This document shows, in pieces, positions 24,797 through 33,965 of a stretch of 46,729 nucleotides of DNA. Every line of letters begins with the position of its first letter. Within the stretch, counting starts at the first letter, position 1. The translations under genes and the position numbers were made by a program. The notes under the pieces are model-generated. The model was not told the origin of the DNA, did not search any database, and saw only the letters and a program-made list of their open reading frames with translations. The stretch is from Paraburkholderia sp. C35 (GTDB lineage Bacteria; Pseudomonadota; Gammaproteobacteria; Burkholderiales; Burkholderiaceae), in NCBI RefSeq assembly GCF_003121405.1, contig NZ_QBUY01000068.1, positions 1-46,729 on the forward strand, in the 5' to 3' direction.

Positions 24797-25648
24797 ATGG
24801 CTGAATCACGACGCGAAAAGAAGAGCGCCCGTAGCAAGCATTCGGATGGCACACAGGAAGGCCAGGATGCGCCGGGCAAGATGACCAAAAAACAGTACGA
24901 AAAAGAACTCAAGGCGCTTCATGTCGAGCTGGTCAAGCTGCAGGAATGGGTCGTTAAAACGGGCGCGAAAGTCTGCATCGTGTTCGAAGGACGCGACGGC
25001 GCAGGCAAGGGCGGCACGATCAAGGCCATCACGGAGCGCGTCAGCCCGCGCGTGTTTCGCGTGATCGCGTTGCCTGCGCCGACCGAACGCGAAAAATCGC
25101 AGATGTATATCCAGCGCTATCTGCCGCATCTGCCTGCCGCAGGAGAAATCGTGCTGTTCGACAGAAGCTGGTACAACCGCGCGGGTGTCGAGCGCGTCAT
25201 GGGCTTCTGCACGGAAGAGCAGGTGCAGAACTTCTTCAAGGCCGTGCCGCTGATCGAGCATGCCATCATCCAGTCGGGAATCATCTTCCTGAAGTACTGG
25301 CTCGAAGTGAGCGAAGAAGAGCAGACGCGCCGCCTCGAAGCGCGCATCACCGACGAGCGCAAGACCTGGAAGCTCTCGCCGATGGATCTGCTGTCGTATA
25401 GCCGCTGGTACGACTACTCGCGTGCACGCGACGACATGTTCGCGGCCACCGACACCGAGCAGGCGCCATGGCACGTCGTGCATTCCGACGACAAGAAACG
25501 CGCGCGCCTGAATCTCATCACGCATCTGCTTGGCAGCATCCCGTACAAGACGGTGCCGCGCGAGAAGGTCAAGCTGCCGAAGCGGCAGAAACCGGCAGGT
25601 TACCGGCAACCCGAGCACCCGATCCGTCAGGTGCCGGAGAAGTTCTGA
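24797..25648 (+). CDS. ppk2: Polyphosphate kinase 2
   Basis: The 283-residue enzyme transfers phosphate between polyphosphate and nucleoside di- or monophosphates. The PPK2 landmarks are Walker A FEGRDGAGKGGTIK, lid-region PTEREKSQMYIQRYLPHLP, Walker B VLFDRSWYNRAGVERVMGF and the C-terminal SPMDLLSYSRWYDYSRARDDM. Size and motifs fit a one-domain class I-type member; preferred nucleotide cannot be read here. The charged Lys-rich N-terminus (about 40 residues) precedes the core. The ATG at 24797 follows GGGAGA; the frame is open to 24716, but that extension lacks support. Confidence 0.93.
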   Translation: MAESRREKKSARSKHSDGTQEGQDAPGKMTKKQYEKELKALHVELVKLQEWVVKTGAKVCIVFEGRDGAGKGGTIKAITERVSPRVFRVIALPAPTEREKSQMYIQRYLPHLPAAGEIVLFDRSWYNRAGVERVMGFCTEEQVQNFFKAVPLIEHAIIQSGIIFLKYWLEVSEEEQTRRLEARITDERKTWKLSPMDLLSYSRWYDYSRARDDMFAATDTEQAPWHVVHSDDKKRARLNLITHLLGSIPYKTVPREKVKLPKRQKPAGYRQPEHPIRQVPEKF

Positions 25649-25710
25649 ATCGCACGGGCATGCGGGCGCAACGCAGCGGTTCGGTGCGCTTGCATGTCAC
25701 GGCGTGCACT

Positions 25711-27312
25711 TCACTTCGCATCCCCCGTCTTGCCACGCAGCAGCGCTTCGGGATGCTGCTGCAAATAATCCGACAGCGCGCGGAACGATGCCGCCGTGCG
25801 AGCGAGTTCACGCACTGCGTCGCTGGTGTCCTGCTGTAACGCCGAGTCGGGCTGCAGCGCGGTGTTCGCGGAATCGAGCGTGGTCTGTGCGGCGGAGAGT
25901 GTGTTTTTCGCCTGCGGCACGACTTGCGTGTTGAGGTTGCGCGTCAGTTGCGCGGCGCTCGCCAGCGTCTGCTGTGCGTTCTTGCCGATCTGCTCGAGCG
26001 GCAGGCTGTCCAGCTTGGTCACGATCCGGTTGAGGGAATCCTGCAGCGATTGCAGGCTGCTTGGCGTGGTCGGCAACTCGGGCGGCGTGCGGCTCCAGTC
26101 GACTTGCGCCTTGGGCGCATTGGGGAAGAAGTCGAGCGCGATATACAGCTGGCCCGTGATCAGGCTGCCCGTTTTCAGCTGCCCGCGCAGGCCGCGTGCC
26201 ACGAGGAAATCGGCCAGTGCATGCGGGTCGTCGCCGAGGCGCCCGCCGCGCGGCTCGGATACGTAACGTGACGTGAAGCGCTCCGGATAGAGCTTGACCT
26301 GAACTGGAATGCTGATCTGTCGGGTAACGGGATCGAAGCGCGTATAGATCGCCGATACCTCGCCAACCGTGATGCCGCGAAAAGCGACGGGCGCGCCCAC
26401 GACGAGGCCACGCACCGAACCGAGGAAATCGAACACGAATGTCTCGACAATCGCGTCGTGCCGCTTCATGGCTTCTGCACGCGTGGCAAAGAGCGGGAAG
26501 TGGGCGCGTGCGTCTGCTTCGGGCCGGTTGAGCGAGTCGGTGGGTGTTTCGAATGCGAGGCCGCCGACGAGAATCGACACGACCGATTGCGTATTGATCT
26601 GCACGCCCTCCGTGCCGAGCGTGACGTCGATACCGCCTGCCTGCCAGAAGCGGGAATCGTTGTTCACATAGCGGTCGTAGGGTGCATTGATGAAGACGTG
26701 CAGCGTGACGCCGCCGCCGTCCTGGTCGAGATCGAACGATGTTACCTGGCCGACCTGCAGCCGCCTGAAATAGACGGGCGTGCCGACGTCGACGGAACCG
26801 AGATCGGTTGCTTTCAGCACGAACTCGCGGCCCGGCACGTCGCTCGCGAATACGGGCGGCACTTCGAGGCCCGTGTAGTCTCGCCGCGCCGGTTTGGCGT
26901 GACCGATATCCATGCCGATGAACGCGCCCGACAAAAGCGTGCTGATACCCGATACCGTGCCGCCCGCAATGCGTGGTCGCACGACCCAGAAGCGCGTGTC
27001 GTCGACCAGCATGCTGGTGGCGTCGCGTGTGAGTTCGGCGGTCGCGATCACCTGCTTGTAGTCGCCCGAGAGCGCGACTTTCTTCACGACGCCGATGTCG
27101 ACGTCCTTGAACTTGATCTTCGTTTTGCCTGCTTCGAGTCCTTCGCCGGTCTTGAAGCTGATCGTAATGGTCGGGCCTTGCGACAGCACCGCCTGCACCG
27201 CGAGCCAGAGACCGACCAGCACGGCAACGACAGGCACGAGCCAGATCCACTGGATGCGCCGGCGTTTGGGCGGTACAGCGAGGGTATCGGGTAGATGGGG
27301 CGGACGGCTCAT
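25711..27312 (-). CDS. PqiB-like MCE-domain lipid-transport protein, orphan
   Basis: The 533-residue protein has one N-terminal transmembrane helix (WIWLVPVVAVLVGLWLAVQAV, about residues 21-42) and three consecutive MCE domains starting with ISFKTGEGLEAGKTKIKFKDV, LKATDLGSVDVGTPVYFR and VVGAPVAFRGITVGEV. A helical C-terminus (LQSLQDSLNRIVTKLDS and following) suits the PqiB tunnel that spans the periplasm to move phospholipids. Normal partners PqiA and PqiC are not encoded nearby. The start at 27312 is chosen just before the basic KRRR and helix; another ATG at 27387 would overlap a palindrome. Confidence 0.88.
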   Translation of the reverse strand: MSRPPHLPDTLAVPPKRRRIQWIWLVPVVAVLVGLWLAVQAVLSQGPTITISFKTGEGLEAGKTKIKFKDVDIGVVKKVALSGDYKQVIATAELTRDATSMLVDDTRFWVVRPRIAGGTVSGISTLLSGAFIGMDIGHAKPARRDYTGLEVPPVFASDVPGREFVLKATDLGSVDVGTPVYFRRLQVGQVTSFDLDQDGGGVTLHVFINAPYDRYVNNDSRFWQAGGIDVTLGTEGVQINTQSVVSILVGGLAFETPTDSLNRPEADARAHFPLFATRAEAMKRHDAIVETFVFDFLGSVRGLVVGAPVAFRGITVGEVSAIYTRFDPVTRQISIPVQVKLYPERFTSRYVSEPRGGRLGDDPHALADFLVARGLRGQLKTGSLITGQLYIALDFFPNAPKAQVDWSRTPPELPTTPSSLQSLQDSLNRIVTKLDSLPLEQIGKNAQQTLASAAQLTRNLNTQVVPQAKNTLSAAQTTLDSANTALQPDSALQQDTSDAVRELARTAASFRALSDYLQQHPEALLRGKTGDAK

Positions 27313-27370
27313 TTCTGCAGGCGCCAGCGTCTTGATGGAGCGAGTATCTGGCAACGACAGGCCCCACACC

Positions 27371-27388
27371 ATTGGACTTTGGTCCAAT
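27371..27388. promoter_or_regulatory. Perfect 7+7 palindrome between pqiB-like and TAXI genes
   Basis: ATTGGAC and GTCCAAT are inverted copies separated by TTTG. The site lies 59 bases upstream of the pqiB-like start and 121 bases upstream of the TAXI start, in their divergent promoter region. It is a candidate operator for a dimeric regulator controlling one or both genes. The regulator is not obvious in the window. Confidence 0.5.
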
Positions 27389-27508
27389 AGCGAACGCTGG
27401 AATCGTGCACTACGCTAGCCAGAACGCTGGATGCCTAATGCGCCACATGCGCCCTGAAAAATCGTTCGCATGTGAGCGCCCCATATGCGCCGACGAGAGG
27501 GCCAGGCG

Positions 27509-28849
27509 ATGCCAAGGGAGAACCCGGCGCTTCACCGCATCCACAAGCCGCCTGTCACACGGCGGCGCAGGTGGCTGTTTGCTATCGGCGGAATCCTCGC
27601 GCTTGCGGCACTGGGCTGGGGGTTTTACGTCATCATCGAGCCTGCTTTCCAGACGCGTATCGTCATCACGACGGGCGCGGACAATGGCATCTATCGCGGT
27701 TTTGCGGACCGCTATGCACCGCTGCTCAAGCGCGACGGCGTGACGCTCGATATCCGCAGTTCGTCCGGTTCCGCCGAAAACTATCAGCGGCTCAAAGATC
27801 CATCGAGCGAGTATCAGGTCGGCTTCGTCCAGTCGGGCACGACCGTGCCGCAAGATGCCGATAACCTCGAGACGATCGCCGCTGTTTCGTATGAACCGAT
27901 CTGGGTGTTCTATCGCGACCCGCAGACCGTCAACCGCCTCGCGCAACTGCGCGGCAAGCGCATCGGCATTGGCGTGCAGGGGAGCGGCCTGCTGCAGGTA
28001 TCGCGTGTATTGCTGGGTTATAGCGGCATTACGGGCGACAACACGCAACTGTTCGAAATGGACGCGCCGAAATCCTGGCGCTGCCTCGAAGACGGCTGTC
28101 TGGATGCAGCGTTCTTCATCGGCAGGCCGGACGCGCCGATGCAGCAGATGCTCCTGAACAGCGACCTGAAGCTGATGAGCTTCGCGCAGGCCGACGCCCT
28201 CGTGCAGAAATTCCCGTCGCTGAAGAAGGTGACGTTTCCGCGTGCGTCGACCAGCATCATCAAGGATTCTCCGCAAACGGATGTCACCTTGCTGGCGGCG
28301 ACGGCGTTGCTCGTCGCGAAGGACACGCTGCATCCCGCGCTGGTCTATCTGCTGCTCGATGCCGCAAAGACGGTGCACGCGGGCGAAGATTACTTCACGC
28401 CGCTCGGCGCGTTTCCCAACCTGAATACCGACGAATTTCCCGTCTCCAATGAAAGCGAACGCTACTTCAAGTCGGGGCGTCCGTTTTTGCAGCGCTATCT
28501 GCCGTTCTGGCTCGCGAGCTTCATCGAACGCCGGCTGCTGATTCTCGTGCCGTTCATGGCCGTGCTGATCGGGCTGGTGCAGGCGCTGCCGCGCATGCTG
28601 GAGGCGCGCGTCAAAAAGCGCTTCGTGGTCTGGTATCGCGAACTGAAATCGCTGGAAGACGAAATCTGGCAGACGGCGACGCCTTCGGCAGAACAGCTTT
28701 CGCAATGGCGCACCGAACTGGAGGACATCGACGCGCAGGCGAGCCGGATACGTGTGCCCGTACGCTATCTACAAGACGTCTATGCACTCAAGCAGGCCGT
28801 CAGCGTGGTGCGGCAGCGTATTGCACTGTCTGCGGGACCGGCAGTCTAG
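27509..28849 (+). CDS. TAXI-family TRAP-type solute-binding protein, membrane-anchored, orphan
   Basis: The 446-residue protein has an N-terminal helix (about residues 23-45), a TAXI-type binding domain (VITTGADNGIYRGFADRYA, VGFVQSGTT, GKRIGIGVQGSGLLQVSRVLLGY), then a second transmembrane helix (LLILVPFMAVLIGLVQALP) and a cytoplasmic helical tail of about 95 residues (YRELKSLEDEIWQ). The usual DctM/DctQ permeases are absent. With an anchored periplasmic domain and a cytoplasmic tail it could act as a sensor or accessory factor rather than a free binding protein. The ATG at 27509 has GAGAGGG upstream; 27485 is an alternative. Confidence 0.87.
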   Translation: MPRENPALHRIHKPPVTRRRRWLFAIGGILALAALGWGFYVIIEPAFQTRIVITTGADNGIYRGFADRYAPLLKRDGVTLDIRSSSGSAENYQRLKDPSSEYQVGFVQSGTTVPQDADNLETIAAVSYEPIWVFYRDPQTVNRLAQLRGKRIGIGVQGSGLLQVSRVLLGYSGITGDNTQLFEMDAPKSWRCLEDGCLDAAFFIGRPDAPMQQMLLNSDLKLMSFAQADALVQKFPSLKKVTFPRASTSIIKDSPQTDVTLLAATALLVAKDTLHPALVYLLLDAAKTVHAGEDYFTPLGAFPNLNTDEFPVSNESERYFKSGRPFLQRYLPFWLASFIERRLLILVPFMAVLIGLVQALPRMLEARVKKRFVVWYRELKSLEDEIWQTATPSAEQLSQWRTELEDIDAQASRIRVPVRYLQDVYALKQAVSVVRQRIALSAGPAV

Positions 28850-29023
28850 TGCAGATCGCGGCACCGGCATGATCCTGCACAATCGTGCACGCAGGCAGGC
28901 GTCTGTCGGAACTGAGCGCTAGCCCTGCAACATAGTGCAGGAATCGCTCACCGCGCGCATTTGCGGGCGATCGGCGCGTCGTGCAGTAAGATGCTGGGTT
29001 CACCCGACAACCTACCTTCCAGC

Positions 29024-29491
29024 ATGGACAGCGTTTCCCCGTTCGACCAGGATCAACTGCTCGCCGAATACGCCGACCTGCGGCAGCGCGCTGCCGCGCT
29101 CGAAGAGCAGGTGCCCGTTTGCCTGCAGCGCATTTCGGATAAATTGCACCGGATCGGCGGCGAGTCCGAACTGGCGGACCATTTCCGCAGCCTGCTGGTC
29201 GGCGCGCGCAGCAACGCGCTGGTGTCGATCGAGAACTACCACGAGGCGATGCCGTATCTGCAGACGGCGGAAACCGTGATCGCGCAACTGACCGGGCAGG
29301 GCGACGGGCAAACCGCCCCGGACCGCCCGGCGGAAGACACGGAAGCGTTGCTGGAGCGCCTCGACGAGCTGATCGATGCGGCAGTGCGCATGATTGACAC
29401 CGCCGAACAGTGTTACGACGAGGCCACTTCGACCGATCCCGACACGGTGCCGGCCTCGATTCTGGATGAGCCGCTGCACCCCGATTTCTGA
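29024..29491 (+). CDS. Small acidic helical hypothetical protein
   Basis: This 155-residue protein is unrecognised. It is acidic and almost wholly helical, with heptad-like runs (QLLAEYADLRQRAAALEEQV, LLERLDELIDAAVRMIDTA), suggesting a coiled-coil or helical bundle. There is no signal peptide or membrane segment. Start choice is uncertain: the ATG at 29024 and one at 28991 both lack a good ribosome site. It precedes argG by about 145 bases on the same strand. Confidence 0.65.
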   Translation: MDSVSPFDQDQLLAEYADLRQRAAALEEQVPVCLQRISDKLHRIGGESELADHFRSLLVGARSNALVSIENYHEAMPYLQTAETVIAQLTGQGDGQTAPDRPAEDTEALLERLDELIDAAVRMIDTAEQCYDEATSTDPDTVPASILDEPLHPDF

Positions 29492-29635
29492 CGCGCGCCT
29501 GGGCTGCAAAACGGCCAGGAAAGTGCCAGATAAAGCCCGCGCAAGGCCCGATTTCCGCCGAATCCGGCTCGCGGACGGGCTTGTCTGATAAAGTTTCGCC
29601 TATTCCCTTCAAACGTCGATTCAACGGTTTTGATT

Positions 29636-30970
29636 ATGAGCACAATCCTCGAAAGTCTTCCGACCGGCCAGAAAGTCGGTATTGCGTTCTCTGGCGGCCT
29701 CGATACGAGCGCCGCGCTGCACTGGATGCGCTTGAAGGGCGCCGTGCCGTACGCGTACACGGCAAATCTCGGTCAGCCGGACGAAGACGACTACGATTCG
29801 ATCCCGCGCCGCGCCAAGGAATACGGCGCGGAAGGTGCGCGCCTGATCGACTGCCGCGCGCAACTGGTCGCGGAAGGCATTGCTGCGCTGCAATGCGGCG
29901 CATTCCACATCTCGACGGCGGGCGTCACGTACTTCAACACCACGCCGATCGGCCGCGCCGTCACGGGCACGATGCTGGTCGCCGCGATGAAGGAAGACGG
30001 CGTCAACATCTGGGGCGATGGCAGCACGTACAAGGGCAACGACATCGAGCGTTTCTACCGCTATGGCCTGCTCGTCAATCCCGATCTGAAGATCTACAAG
30101 CCGTGGCTCGACCAGCAGTTCATCGACGAACTCGGCGGTCGCGCGGAAATGTCGGAATTCATGCGCCAGTCGGGCTTCGAGTACAAGATGTCGGCTGAAA
30201 AAGCCTATTCGACCGATTCGAACCTGCTCGGCGCCACGCACGAAGCCAAGGATCTCGAAAGCCTGGAATCGGGCATCAAGATCGTCAATCCGATCATGGG
30301 TGTCGCGTTCTGGCGCGACGACGTGCAGATCGCGAAGGAAGAAGTCACGATCCGCTTCGAGGAAGGCCAGCCCGTCGCGCTGAACGGCAAGACCTTCCCG
30401 AACGCCGTCGAACTGCTGCTGGAAGCGAACCGCATCGGTGGCCGTCATGGTCTGGGCATGAGCGACCAGATCGAGAACCGCATCATCGAAGCAAAGAGCC
30501 GCGGCATCTACGAAGCCCCGGGTCTCGCGCTGCTGTTCATCGCGTATGAGCGCCTCGTGACGGGCATTCACAATGAAGACACGATCGAGCAGTACCGTGA
30601 AAACGGTCGCCGCCTCGGCCGCCTGCTGTATCAGGGCCGCTGGTTCGATCCGCAGGCCATCATGCTGCGCGAAACGGCGCAACGCTGGGTCGCGCGTGCG
30701 ATCACGGGCGAAGTGACGCTCGAACTGCGCCGTGGCAACGACTATTCGCTGCTGAGCACGAAGTCGCCGAACCTGACGTATCAGCCGGAACGTCTGTCGA
30801 TGGAGAAGGTTGCCTCGACGTTCTCGCCGCGGGACCGTATCGGTCAGCTGACGATGCGCAATCTCGACATCACCGATACACGCGACAAGCTGCGCGTGTA
30901 TTCGCAGGTCGGTCTGCTCGCACCGGGCGAATCGTCGGCACTGCCGCAACTGAAGAACGACACCGAGTAA
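29636..30970 (+). CDS. argG: Argininosuccinate synthase
   Basis: The 444-residue enzyme joins citrulline and aspartate with ATP, the penultimate step of arginine synthesis. The N-terminal ATP-pyrophosphatase loop GIAFSGGLDTSAALHWM is intact, followed by AYTANLGQPDEDDYDSI, CGAFHISTAGVTYFNTTP and GDGSTYKGNDIERF. Length and these segments fit the longer, E. coli-type ArgG subgroup. No other arginine gene lies close by. A start at the ATG 29636 is preferred to the in-frame TTG six bases earlier. Confidence 0.97.
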   Translation: MSTILESLPTGQKVGIAFSGGLDTSAALHWMRLKGAVPYAYTANLGQPDEDDYDSIPRRAKEYGAEGARLIDCRAQLVAEGIAALQCGAFHISTAGVTYFNTTPIGRAVTGTMLVAAMKEDGVNIWGDGSTYKGNDIERFYRYGLLVNPDLKIYKPWLDQQFIDELGGRAEMSEFMRQSGFEYKMSAEKAYSTDSNLLGATHEAKDLESLESGIKIVNPIMGVAFWRDDVQIAKEEVTIRFEEGQPVALNGKTFPNAVELLLEANRIGGRHGLGMSDQIENRIIEAKSRGIYEAPGLALLFIAYERLVTGIHNEDTIEQYRENGRRLGRLLYQGRWFDPQAIMLRETAQRWVARAITGEVTLELRRGNDYSLLSTKSPNLTYQPERLSMEKVASTFSPRDRIGQLTMRNLDITDTRDKLRVYSQVGLLAPGESSALPQLKNDTE

Positions 30971-30993
30971 GCTCGCTCGCTGTCATGCATGAT

Positions 30994-31056
30994 GGGTGAG
31001 CCTTGTGCGGCTCGCCCTGTTCATTCGATGCGTGACGCGAACTCGCGTTACGCATC
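30994..31056 (+). terminator. Tandem terminator-like hairpins after argG
   Basis: A 9-bp stem with one G-U pair (30994-31002 with 31009-31017, loop TTGTGC) is followed by TGTTCATT. A second 13-bp stem with one G-U pair (31027-31039 with 31044-31056) is followed by TCTCCCT. Neither has a perfect U tract, but their position 24 and 57 bases after the stop suggests transcription termination or 3'-end protection. Confidence 0.6.
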
Positions 31057-31352
31057 TCTCCCTACGCATTGGCTGCCATTGATGTATCGCGCTGGCTGAT
31101 GTCCGTCCGTTGTTGCATTCCCACGTTTTCACGTTTCACGTTTCGCGATCTTTGCGGATCGCGCTCGTGCATTGCGTTCGCATACCCCATCTGAATCTCG
31201 CTCAGCACCTCAATTGCAAGCGAAAAAAACAGGTCCGCAGTCCGCACACCGGTTGCGTCAAAAAGTCCTGCATTCGCGATAGACATACGGAGTCCACCTC
31301 CTATCCTTAGGAAGGCACTGCGTACCGCGAAACCTCTTGCATGGAGAGATCA
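31057..31352 (+). other. Upstream region of the phosphoketolase gene
   Basis: This 296-base stretch, together with the terminator region before it, forms a 382-base gap. It contains a CACGTTTTCACGTTTCACGTTTCG repeat-like tract near 31122-31146 and an A-rich run (GCGAAAAAAACAGG) near 31220. A CCTCCTATCCTTAGGAAGG element lies near 31297-31316. No gene is supported. It presumably carries the phosphoketolase promoter; no confident -35/-10 pair was identified. Confidence 0.4.
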
Positions 31353-33737
31353 ATGGACGACAACCGCCTGCAGCCCGCACCGTTGCAAGCCGATGAACTG
31401 CGCGACATGGACCGCTACTGGCGGGCATGCAATTACCTGTCCGCCGGCATGATCTATTTGCGCGCCAACCCGCTGTTGCGCGAGCCGCTCGCACCGGAAC
31501 ACATCAAGCGCCGTCTGCTCGGACACTGGGGTTCCGACCCGGGGCAAAGCTTCGTGCTCGTGCATCTGAACCGCGCAATCAGGCAGCGCGACCTGAATGT
31601 GGTCTTCATCGCCGGGCCGGGCCACGGGGCACCTGCCACGCTCGCACATAGCTATCTGGAAGGACGCTACACGGAAATCTATCCGGATCGAGGCGAGACG
31701 GAAGAGGGCATGGCGCGTCTATTCAGGCTGTTCTCGTTTCCGGGCGGCATCGGCTCGCATTGCACGCCCGAAACGCCCGGCTCGATTCACGAAGGCGGCG
31801 AGCTTGGTTATAGCCTGTCGCACGGTTATGGTGCCGCGTTCGACAATCCCGATCTGATCGTGACTGTGATGGTCGGCGATGGCGAAGCCGAAACAGGGCC
31901 GCTCGCCACGTCGTGGCATTCGAACAAGTTTCTCAATCCTGCCCGCGATGGCGCGGTGCTGCCCGTGCTGCATCTGAATGGCTACAAGATTGCCAACCCG
32001 ACCATCCTCGCGCGCATTCCGCACGAAGAACTCGAAGCGCTTCTGACGGGCTATGGATATAAGCCGTATTTCGTCGAAGGCGATGAGCCGGAAAAAATGC
32101 ATCAGCAGATGGCGGCGACACTCGATCGATGTGTCGACGAGATTCACGCAATCCAGCAGCGCGCACGAAACGAAGGCGACGTGAAGCGCCCGCGCTGGCC
32201 GATGATCGTGCTGCGCTCGCCGAAAGGATGGACGGGGCCGCGCGAGTTCGGCGGTCACAAGATAGAAGGATCGTGGCGCGCGCATCAGGTGCCCATCGCC
32301 GATCCGGCGAGCAATGCAGAGAGCCTGAAAGTCGTCGAATCGTGGCTGCGCAGTTATGGGCCGGACGAACTGTTCGATACATCGGGGCGCCTCATTGCCG
32401 AATTGCGTGCGCTCGCGCCGGAAGGCCCGCGCCGCATCAGCGCCAATCCGCATGCGAACGGTGGCGCGCTCTGCAAGGCGCTCGATCTGCCCGACTTCTC
32501 CGCGTATGCCGTCGACGTCAGTCAGCCCGCCACGCAGTACGTGTCACCCACGGATGTGCTCGGCCAGTTTCTGCGCGACGTCATGCGCCGCAATATGACG
32601 AGCTTCCGCGTATTCGGTCCCGACGAAACGGCGAGCAACAAACTCACGGCCATTTACGAAGCGTCGCAGAAGACATGGCTGGCAGAGATGATCGAATCGG
32701 ATAGCGACGGCGGCGAGCGCTCCGTCGATGGCCGCGTCATGGAAATGCTCAGCGAACATACGCTGGAAGGCTGGCTCGAAGGCTATACGCTGACGGGACG
32801 CCACGGTCTCTTTGCGCCCTATGAAGCGTTCGTGCATGTGATCGATTCGATGTTCAACCAGCACGCGAAATGGCTCGAAAAGGCCAAGCGCGAATTGCGC
32901 TGGCGGCAGCCCGTGCCTTCGCTGAATCTGCTGATCACATCGCTGGTGTGGCGTCAGGATCACAACGGATTCACGCACCAAGACCCCGGCTTTCTCGATG
33001 TCGTGACCAACAAGAGCCCTGATGTCGTGCGCATCTATCTGCCGCCCGATGCGAACTGCCTGCTGAGTGTCGCCGATCATTGCCTGCGCTCGCGTGACTA
33101 CGTGAACGTGATCGTCGCCGACAAGCAGCCGCATTTGCAGTACCTCGACATGCAAGCGGCGATCACGCATTGCACGAAGGGCATCGGCATCTGGGATTGG
33201 GCATCGACGGATCAGGATTGTGAGCCGGATGTCGTGATGGCGAGCGCCGGCGACATCCCGACCATGGAAGCACTCGCAGCGGTGGAAATACTCAAGGGAC
33301 TGTTCCCCGACCTGAAAATCCGCTTTGTGAATGTCGTGGATCTGTTCCGGCTGATGCCCGATTCCGATCATCCCCACGGACTGTCGGCGCGCGATTTCGA
33401 TTCGCTGTTCACCACGAATAAACCGGTGATTTTCAATTTCCATTCGTATGCCACGCTGGTCCACAAGCTCACGTATCGCCGCACCAATCACGAGAACATT
33501 CACGTGCATGGCTATGCGGAGAAAGGCAACATCAATACGCCGCTGGAACTGGCGATCATCAATGGCATCGACAGGTTCTCGCTCGCTATCGACGTGATCG
33601 ATCGCGTGCCACGTCTGCGGGGCGTCGGCGATCATGCGAAGGAGCGTCTGCGCGATCAGAAGATCCAGCATCTCGACTATGCGCACACGGAAGGGATCGA
33701 CAGCGAAGCGATTCGCGACTGGAAGTGGGGCGGTTGA
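31353..33737 (+). CDS. xfp: Phosphoketolase (xylulose-5-phosphate/fructose-6-phosphate)
   Basis: The 794-residue thiamine-diphosphate enzyme cleaves xylulose 5-phosphate, and often fructose 6-phosphate, with inorganic phosphate to give acetyl phosphate. Family segments are intact: YLSAGMIYLRANPLL, VFIAGPGHGAPA, ETPGSIHEGGELGYSLSHGYGAA, the ThDP/Mg region VGDGEAETGPLATSWHSNKF, and YRRTNHENIHVHGYAEKG near the end. The ATG at 31353 follows GGAGAG. No acetate kinase or phosphotransacetylase gene lies next to it, so the acetyl phosphate must be handled by enzymes encoded elsewhere. Confidence 0.96.
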   Translation: MDDNRLQPAPLQADELRDMDRYWRACNYLSAGMIYLRANPLLREPLAPEHIKRRLLGHWGSDPGQSFVLVHLNRAIRQRDLNVVFIAGPGHGAPATLAHSYLEGRYTEIYPDRGETEEGMARLFRLFSFPGGIGSHCTPETPGSIHEGGELGYSLSHGYGAAFDNPDLIVTVMVGDGEAETGPLATSWHSNKFLNPARDGAVLPVLHLNGYKIANPTILARIPHEELEALLTGYGYKPYFVEGDEPEKMHQQMAATLDRCVDEIHAIQQRARNEGDVKRPRWPMIVLRSPKGWTGPREFGGHKIEGSWRAHQVPIADPASNAESLKVVESWLRSYGPDELFDTSGRLIAELRALAPEGPRRISANPHANGGALCKALDLPDFSAYAVDVSQPATQYVSPTDVLGQFLRDVMRRNMTSFRVFGPDETASNKLTAIYEASQKTWLAEMIESDSDGGERSVDGRVMEMLSEHTLEGWLEGYTLTGRHGLFAPYEAFVHVIDSMFNQHAKWLEKAKRELRWRQPVPSLNLLITSLVWRQDHNGFTHQDPGFLDVVTNKSPDVVRIYLPPDANCLLSVADHCLRSRDYVNVIVADKQPHLQYLDMQAAITHCTKGIGIWDWASTDQDCEPDVVMASAGDIPTMEALAAVEILKGLFPDLKIRFVNVVDLFRLMPDSDHPHGLSARDFDSLFTTNKPVIFNFHSYATLVHKLTYRRTNHENIHVHGYAEKGNINTPLELAIINGIDRFSLAIDVIDRVPRLRGVGDHAKERLRDQKIQHLDYAHTEGIDSEAIRDWKWGG

Positions 33738-33965
33738 TGTGGGTCGCTGCGGCGTGACTTCCGTCACGCGTGTCATGCCGCAGTGCCAGTGCGCATGCGC
33801 CACTACGATCGTGCCAAAACCTCCGCACAACACGCCACCTCGACAAGCCTTCATATGAATCGATGCATGCCGTCCGTAGAATCGCAGCTTTAACGAGGCA
33901 TCGGCGATCGGGCGGGCTTGTTCGTTCTCTCGCGCTGTTCACGCCGATCCATCGCTACGCGGCCA

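Noticed and set aside
28852..28990. Cluster of GTGCA/TGCAC motifs
   Set aside because: Irregular spacing and no repeat-spacer structure; not a CRISPR array or a clear operator set.
33752..33769. Hairpin after the phosphoketolase gene
   Set aside because: A 7-bp GCGTGAC stem without a following U tract; too weak to call a terminator.
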